From NCBI RefSeq assembly GCF_009857835.1, contig NZ_WWCL01000002.1, positions 1,116,001 to 1,180,000 of the forward strand: a stretch of 64,000 bases of DNA, read 5' to 3'. Origin of the DNA: Duganella fentianensis (lineage in GTDB: Bacteria; Pseudomonadota; Gammaproteobacteria; Burkholderiales; Burkholderiaceae_D). Of this stretch, positions 63,543 to 64,000 are shown one piece after another (the first letter of the stretch is position 1; each line of letters starts with the position of its first letter). A program made the translations under genes and the position numbers. Under the pieces are notes generated by a model. The model saw only the letters and a list, made by a program, of their open reading frames with translations, was not told where the DNA came from and made no database searches.

Positions 63543-64000
63543 ATGAGCAAATTAACCATCATCGTCGCCACCGACGCCCAGCGCGGCATCGGCATCAACA
63601 ACACCCTGCCGTGGAAGCTGCCGGAAGATCTGGCGCACTTCAAGCGCACCACCAGCGGCCACCCCATCATCATGGGCCGCAAGACCTTCGATTCCATCGG
63701 CCGCCCTCTGCCCAACCGCCGCAACATCGTCATCACGCGCAATAGCGCGTGGCGGCATGAAGGCGTGGAGGTGGTGACTTCGGTGGAACAGGCTATCGCC
63801 CTGCTGGACGGTGCGGAAGGCTTTGTGATCGGCGGTGCAGAAATCTATCGCCAGACCCTGCCACTAGCCAGCCGCTTGATTATCACGGAAATCGCCGCCA
63901 CCTTCGATTGCGACGCTTTCTTCCCCGAACCGGACGCCAATGTGTGGCAAGAGACGGAACGGGAAAATCACGTTTCCGAAAACACGAAACTGTCATACGC
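63543..64000 (+). CDS. folA: Dihydrofolate reductase, partial
   Basis: Runs off the right edge with about 152 residues seen of a usual 160. Start ATG 63543. Contains LTIIVATDAQRGIGINNTLPW, the substrate and NADPH region MGRKTFDSIGRPLPNRRNIVITR and GFVIGGAEIYRQTL. Reduces dihydrofolate made by ThyA; neighbours fit. Confidence 0.95.
   Translation, partial: MSKLTIIVATDAQRGIGINNTLPWKLPEDLAHFKRTTSGHPIIMGRKTFDSIGRPLPNRRNIVITRNSAWRHEGVEVVTSVEQAIALLDGAEGFVIGGAEIYRQTLPLASRLIITEIAATFDCDAFFPEPDANVWQETERENHVSENTKLSY

Overview
The window looks like a stretch of a betaproteobacterial chromosome. Host gene content (gloB-yafS-like-rnhA-dnaQ, aceB beside a LysR gene, aroC, metY, yihY-wrbA, thyA-folA), GC-rich host codon use, several c-di-GMP proteins and a PEP-CTERM protein would all fit an Oxalobacteraceae-like genus. 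That placement is inference from gene content; no 16S or similar marker is in the window.

Layout. (1) 1-6013 is a lower-GC accessory segment, mostly minus strand. It carries a putative defence operon: a PD-(D/E)XK-like protein (4604-5230), a Snf2-type helicase (2279-4171), a MORC/Hsp90-type GHKL ATPase (639-2282) and an unrecognised gene running off the left edge (1-602). A run of 17 C lies just upstream of the nuclease-like gene. (2) 6014-25086 is an integrated, phage-derived element of about 19 kb, flanked by a perfect 48-bp direct repeat that is the 3' part of tRNA-Val(CAC). It holds a tyrosine integrase, a replication module (DnaD/Phg_2220_C-like initiator, DnaB-like helicase), two large virion-like proteins, a small-terminase-like gene, an apparent stub of a large-terminase gene, a 404-aa HTH protein of unknown role, a run of tiny translationally coupled genes, a large serine recombinase and a small resolvase with its own res-like region. 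No portal, capsid or tail genes are seen, so it is a satellite or a deleted prophage. (3) 25040-64000 is host chromosome: tRNA-Val, then housekeeping and metabolic genes in short operons.

The most unusual content is in the non-coding parts of the element. There are two arrays of tandem, base-pair-compensated hairpins (20978-21255 and 21644-21733), two leaders that fold on paper as three-way junctions (8603-8662, hiding a Shine-Dalgarno sequence; and 19353-19428), a promoter-plus-terminator unit that looks like a small RNA gene (about 19217-19329), duplicated palindromes (17141-17567), and two small membrane-protein genes antisense to the phage genes, one of them under 60 codons (57 aa).

Host part by function: DNA replication and repair (dnaQ, rnhA, aidB-like), nucleotide metabolism (upp, thyA, folA), acyl-CoA metabolism under a TetR regulator (aidB-like, thiolase, crotonase-like), c-di-GMP signalling (two GGDEF/EAL proteins, one HDOD protein), aromatic and sulphur amino-acid synthesis (aroC, metY), and envelope functions (YihY family, FtsX-type permease with AttH-like partner, MsbA-like exporter).
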